From NCBI GenBank assembly GCA_047623825.1, contig JBLHOS010000105.1, forward strand, positions 1 through 8,571: 8,571 bases of DNA, in the 5' to 3' direction. This DNA is from JBLHOS01 sp047623825. GTDB lineage: Bacteria > Pseudomonadota > Alphaproteobacteria > Rhodobacterales > Rhodobacteraceae. A program made the translations under genes and the position numbers. The notes under the pieces were generated by a model. The model ran no database searches. It saw only the letters and a list, made by a program, of their open reading frames with translations, and was not told the origin of the DNA. Positions 6,784-8,571 of the stretch are shown one piece after another (position 1 is the stretch's first letter; each line of letters opens with the position of its first letter).

Positions 6784-7139
6784 TGAAGCGTCGATGGCTC
6801 CGGCTCTTAAGCTAATGGCAGAAAAAAGATCTGCCCCCAATTATTCTAAGAAGACATTCTTCTGTCTTCCTCCGAAGTTCAAAGCGCGACGGCGTGGGGA
6901 ATATCCCAGAGGTCAGACGCAGCGATTAACGGCAATTATATTTCAATTTCAATAATTTAGTTTGATATATTGGCGGAGAGGCAGCCGCCACTATTCCATA
7001 GCATTGCGTCGCATGCAAAAATATGTACCTGTGTAATTAAACGATCTCTTCGATCTCCGTCGTTTATCTGCTGCATCCTGTAACGCTCAATACCATCGGT
7101 TTTGGTAGGTATGTTGGTAGGAACACAATTGGAGACCTG
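6784..7139. other. Non-coding spacer with several small inverted repeats, upstream of the integrase
   Basis: About 356 AT-richer bases without a supportable gene. Perfect small inverted repeats: GGCAGA/TCTGCC (6817-6822, 6830-6835), AGAAGA/TCTTCT (6849-6854, 6858-6863), TGGCGG/CCGCCA (6971-6976, 6985-6990) and TAAACGA/TCGTTTA (7038-7044, 7060-7066). The last, with the TTGGTAGG repeats further on, sits where integrase control and attachment sequences are expected, but no attachment core could be identified. Confidence 0.5.
7102..7121 (+). promoter_or_regulatory. Direct repeat TTGGTAGG upstream of the integrase (possible arm-type sites)
   Basis: TTGGTAGG at 7102-7109 and again at 7114-7121, twelve bases apart, 19 bases before the integrase ATG. 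Tandem TTGGTA-like motifs directly before P4-type integrase genes are familiar to me, and binding by the integrase is a reasonable but unproven reading. Confidence 0.4.
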
Positions 7140-7605
7140 ATGCCAATCAAGGTGAAAGAGCTGTCTGCGGTTGACGTTAATCGGCTAAGGCACCCCGGCC
7201 ACATGCAGAACGCCGTTGGCGGCGTTAGTGGGCTTCAATCGCATGTAACGCCTACTGGCGCCAAATCGTGGCTCCCACGTTGTCTGGTAGGAGCGAAACG
7301 CCGGCACGTTGGCTTGGGCGGATACCACGACGTTTCCCTTAGCCAAGCGCGTGAGCGGGCGCATGAGGCAAGTGATCTTGTTCGGCACGGCATTGACCCA
7401 GTCGAGTGCCGAAAAGCCACCACGGCTGCGCTAGTTGCATCGCAAAAGCGTGGTATGACTTCTGCGCGCGCAATGGAAAAGTACCTCGCTGGCAAGTTGG
7501 CGGAGTTTGATAACGAAAAGCATCGCAAACAGTGGCGGGCCACATTGGACAAATACGCTATTCCTGAACTCGGTGAAATGTCGGTTGACGACATCACCGT
7601 GCAGG
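7140..7605 (+). pseudogene. P4-type tyrosine integrase, truncated before the catalytic domain
   Basis: About 155 N-terminal residues of a site-specific recombinase of the P4/DUF4102 type. It has the usual N-terminal arm-binding part (L-S-A-V-D-V, GAKSWLPR, RRHVGLGGYHDVSLSQARERA, GIDPVECRK) and the start of the SAM-like core-binding domain (AMEKYL, KHRKQWRATLDKY, IPELGEMSVDDITVQ). After VQ (about 7605) the frame passes into IS3-type sequence read in the wrong strand, so the whole catalytic domain (Arg, His-x-x-Arg, Tyr) is absent. GGAG at 7131-7134 supports the ATG. Family members are about 400 residues and sit at the end of integrated islands, usually beside a tRNA gene; none is visible. It marks a former genomic island that has been broken by an IS. 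Confidence 0.85.
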
Positions 7606-7643
7606 TGGACCTGTCCAGCTGTTGTGCCGCTTCAAGTGCTCGT

Positions 7644-8254
7644 TTAAGCCACCTTGCGTTCGAAAACTACAGGGCTTTGCATCCCAGTGCTGAGTGCCGT
7701 CGGCGCGGATTGTAAAAGCCGTTGATGTATTCGAAGATCGCCATCTCAGCTGACCGGCGTGTCTCCCATGAATGACGCCAGATTAGTTCTGCCTTGATGG
7801 TTTTGAAGAACGTCTCAACGGCGGCATTATCGTAGCAATTGCCTTTGCCATTCATCCGCTGCCCCAGCAGTGCATGTTTACATGCATCAGAGGGGGACGC
7901 TTTGAACCCATGCTGGCGCAGGATCTTCTGGTAGTCGTGCGAACAGTATTGCGATCCACGATCCGTGTGGTGAATGCAGCCTTTGGGCGGTGCTCGGAAT
8001 GCTATAGCCATCTTCAGAGCACGGATCGCCAGATCACACTTCATCCTGTTTCTGACGGCCCAACCGATGACGCGCTGAGAACGTAGATCCAGGATCACAG
8101 CCAAGTAAAGCCAACCTTAACGCGTCCAGATATAGGTAATGTCACCTGCCCATTTCTGGTTTCGGCAATCTGCTGTGAAGTTCAGATCCAGCAAGTTGGG
8201 CGCGATGTTGAACTTGTGATTACTGTCCGTCGTTGCCTTGTGTTTGCGCGTTCT
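7644..8254 (-). pseudogene. IS3-family OrfB transposase fragment (5'-truncated, nonsense, insertion, frameshift)
   Basis: Begins inside the protein at RKHKATTDSNHKFN and runs through GDITYIW (first Asp), HTDRGSQY (second Asp), NAAVETFF (Glu) and YNPRRRHSALG. Faults: TAA (8117-8119) replaces the Glu of TREGWLYLAV, probably by one substitution; 13 extra residues (PSDACKHALLGQR, 7856-7894) stand between KAS and MNGKGN, giving 48 instead of 35 residues between the second Asp and the Glu; and one base is missing near 7669-7672, so the ending VVFERKVA with stop 7644-7646 is out of frame. About 90 N-terminal residues are absent. The protein differs clearly from the OrfB at 5760-6675, so this is a separate IS. 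Non-functional. Confidence 0.8.
7856..7894 (+). repeat. Candidate palindromic mini-element, copy 3 (in-frame insertion in second orfB)
   Basis: 39 bases extra, encoding 13 residues on the - strand just before the catalytic Glu region. On the + strand: CCGCTGCCCCAGCAG, then TGCATGT (7871-7877), two bases, ACATGCA (7880-7886), then TCAGAGGG. It is the same layout and orientation as copies 1 and 2, with an unrelated inner palindrome. Confidence 0.6.
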
Positions 8255-8431
8255 AACGACAGATGAATGCGGTGTGTTGCGGCCGCTGTTTATAATGCCT
8301 TGGGCGAAACCGTGGCTGGTATCTCGGTTTCTGGGCCGACAACACGGGTAGGCCAATCTGAGGTCGAAGGCTTGGCAGAGCATGTCAAATCAGCCGCCGC
8401 TGGCCTGTCCAATGTATGGCGCGCGCGATAG
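8252..8431 (+). pseudogene. IclR-family transcriptional regulator, C-terminal fragment
   Basis: About 55 codons of the ligand-binding domain end: MRCVAAAVYNALGETVAG, ISVSGPTTRVGQSEVEGLAE, HVKSAAAGLSNVW, stop TAG 8429-8431. RC-V-A-A-x-V and AGISVSGP are the hallmark strands of the IclR effector domain. Upstream codons N-D-R then TGA (8264-8266) fit the family if the stop replaced a Gly codon. Before about 8252 the sequence belongs to the IS3 remnant, so the HTH domain and most of the protein (of about 250 residues) are lost. IclR regulators commonly control aromatic or amino-acid catabolic operons; this may once have controlled a cluster such as the one at the left end, but that link is speculation. 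Confidence 0.75.
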
Positions 8432-8444
8432 GACCGCTAAGTTA

Positions 8445-8571
8445 GGGCGTATCCGAAATTCTGTGTATGAGGGTGAGCCCACGCGGTTTGGACGGGTCAT
8501 CTCTTGAACCGTTCTGGGTATAGGATAGCGAACTGGTTGCGTGCGGCAACCCATTCTCTGACGCATCTGCC
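8445..8571 (-). mobile_element. IS256-type (mutator-like) insertion sequence, end only
   Basis: Starts with GGGCGTATCCGAAATTCTG (8445-8463), which resembles IS256-family terminal repeats, followed by the 3' end of its transposase gene. The rest of the element lies beyond the window. Confidence 0.65.
8497..8571 (-). CDS. IS256-type transposase, C-terminal 24 codons (partial at window edge)
   Basis: On the - strand the frame reads EWVAARNQFAILYPERFKR then TGA (8497-8499). The W-x-x-A-x-N-Q-F-A-I-L pattern followed by Arg-Phe is the usual C-terminus of IS256/mutator transposases. Only this end is visible, so intactness cannot be judged; no stop or frame break occurs within the 75 bases. The gene ends about 50 bases from the presumed IS end, as expected. 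Confidence 0.65.
   Translation of the reverse strand, partial: GRCVREWVAARNQFAILYPERFKR

Larger units (their letters stand above)
7606..8254 (-). mobile_element. Second IS3-family element, remnant (different group from the one at 5420)
   Basis: From the point where the integrase stops (TGGACCTGTCC at 7606, probably the element's end) to the point where IclR coding sequence starts. It holds only the 3' part of orfB on the - strand; orfA, the orfB start and the other terminal repeat are missing, so a deletion or rearrangement has joined it to the IclR fragment. Confidence 0.7.

Noticed and set aside
6971..6990. TGGCGGAGAGGCAG resembling the reversed 3' end of a tRNA-Ser, as an island attachment site
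   Set aside because: Likeness is only about 14 bases, the orientation is wrong for an integrase lying to the right, and the TGGCGG/CCGCCA inverted repeat explains it equally well.
7038..7080. Fourth, reversed copy of the palindromic mini-element (TAAACGA arms next to CTGCTG)
   Set aside because: The loop is 15 bases instead of 2-3, the right flank AGGG is missing, and no coding frame shows an insertion.
1..8571. CRISPR array, tRNA or rRNA genes
   Set aside because: No regularly spaced repeats and no cloverleaf or rRNA-like sequence were seen on either strand.

Overview
The window looks like a chromosomal segment of a Rhodobacterales/Roseobacter-type alphaproteobacterium. This is inferred from the moderately GC-rich coding style and the protein families (DUF3830 next to a DapA-family lyase and an FAD/2Fe-2S amino-acid dehydrogenase, an IclR-type regulator, P4-type integrase). 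It is not proven by any marker gene.

Left third (1-3896): a catabolic cluster on the + strand. It begins with the 3' two thirds of a DapA-family aldolase/deaminase. Immediately after comes a very long flavoenzyme gene (608-3462) fusing a 2Fe-2S domain, an FAD/NAD(P) oxidoreductase, a BFD-like Fe-S domain and a DAO-type FAD domain in one frame. These are normally three polypeptides in HcnABC/heteromeric D-hydroxyproline dehydrogenase-like enzymes. A DUF3830 protein follows. The likely theme is oxidation of an imino/amino acid such as D-hydroxyproline, then deamination of the pyrroline product by the DapA-like enzyme. The flavoenzyme carries three single-base frame disruptions; correcting them restores exactly one 951-residue frame. 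It is therefore either a young pseudogene or a victim of homopolymer sequencing errors.

Middle (3897-4937): a gene-poor spacer, then one convergent (- strand) gene for an unrecognised secreted protein of 195 residues with four cysteines.

Right half (4938-8571): an insertion-sequence graveyard. In order: the 3' end of an IS481-type transposase (-); a decayed IS3-family orfA split in two by a complete 1274-bp IS3-family element (5420-6693, with matching inverted repeats, OrfA, an A6G slippery site and OrfB with an intact DDE triad); a non-coding spacer; a P4-type tyrosine integrase cut off before its catalytic domain by a second, different IS3-family remnant (-); the last ~60 codons of an IclR-family regulator (+); and the end of an IS256-type element running out of the window.

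The most unusual observation is that all three IS3-type genes carry an extra segment of about 37-41 bp at places where the family normally has none. The three segments share a layout: a left flank ending in CCAGCAG, a near-perfect inner palindrome of different sequence in each copy, and a right flank ending in AGGG. This suggests a tiny palindromic mini-element family that inserts into transposase genes, once in frame and twice out of frame.
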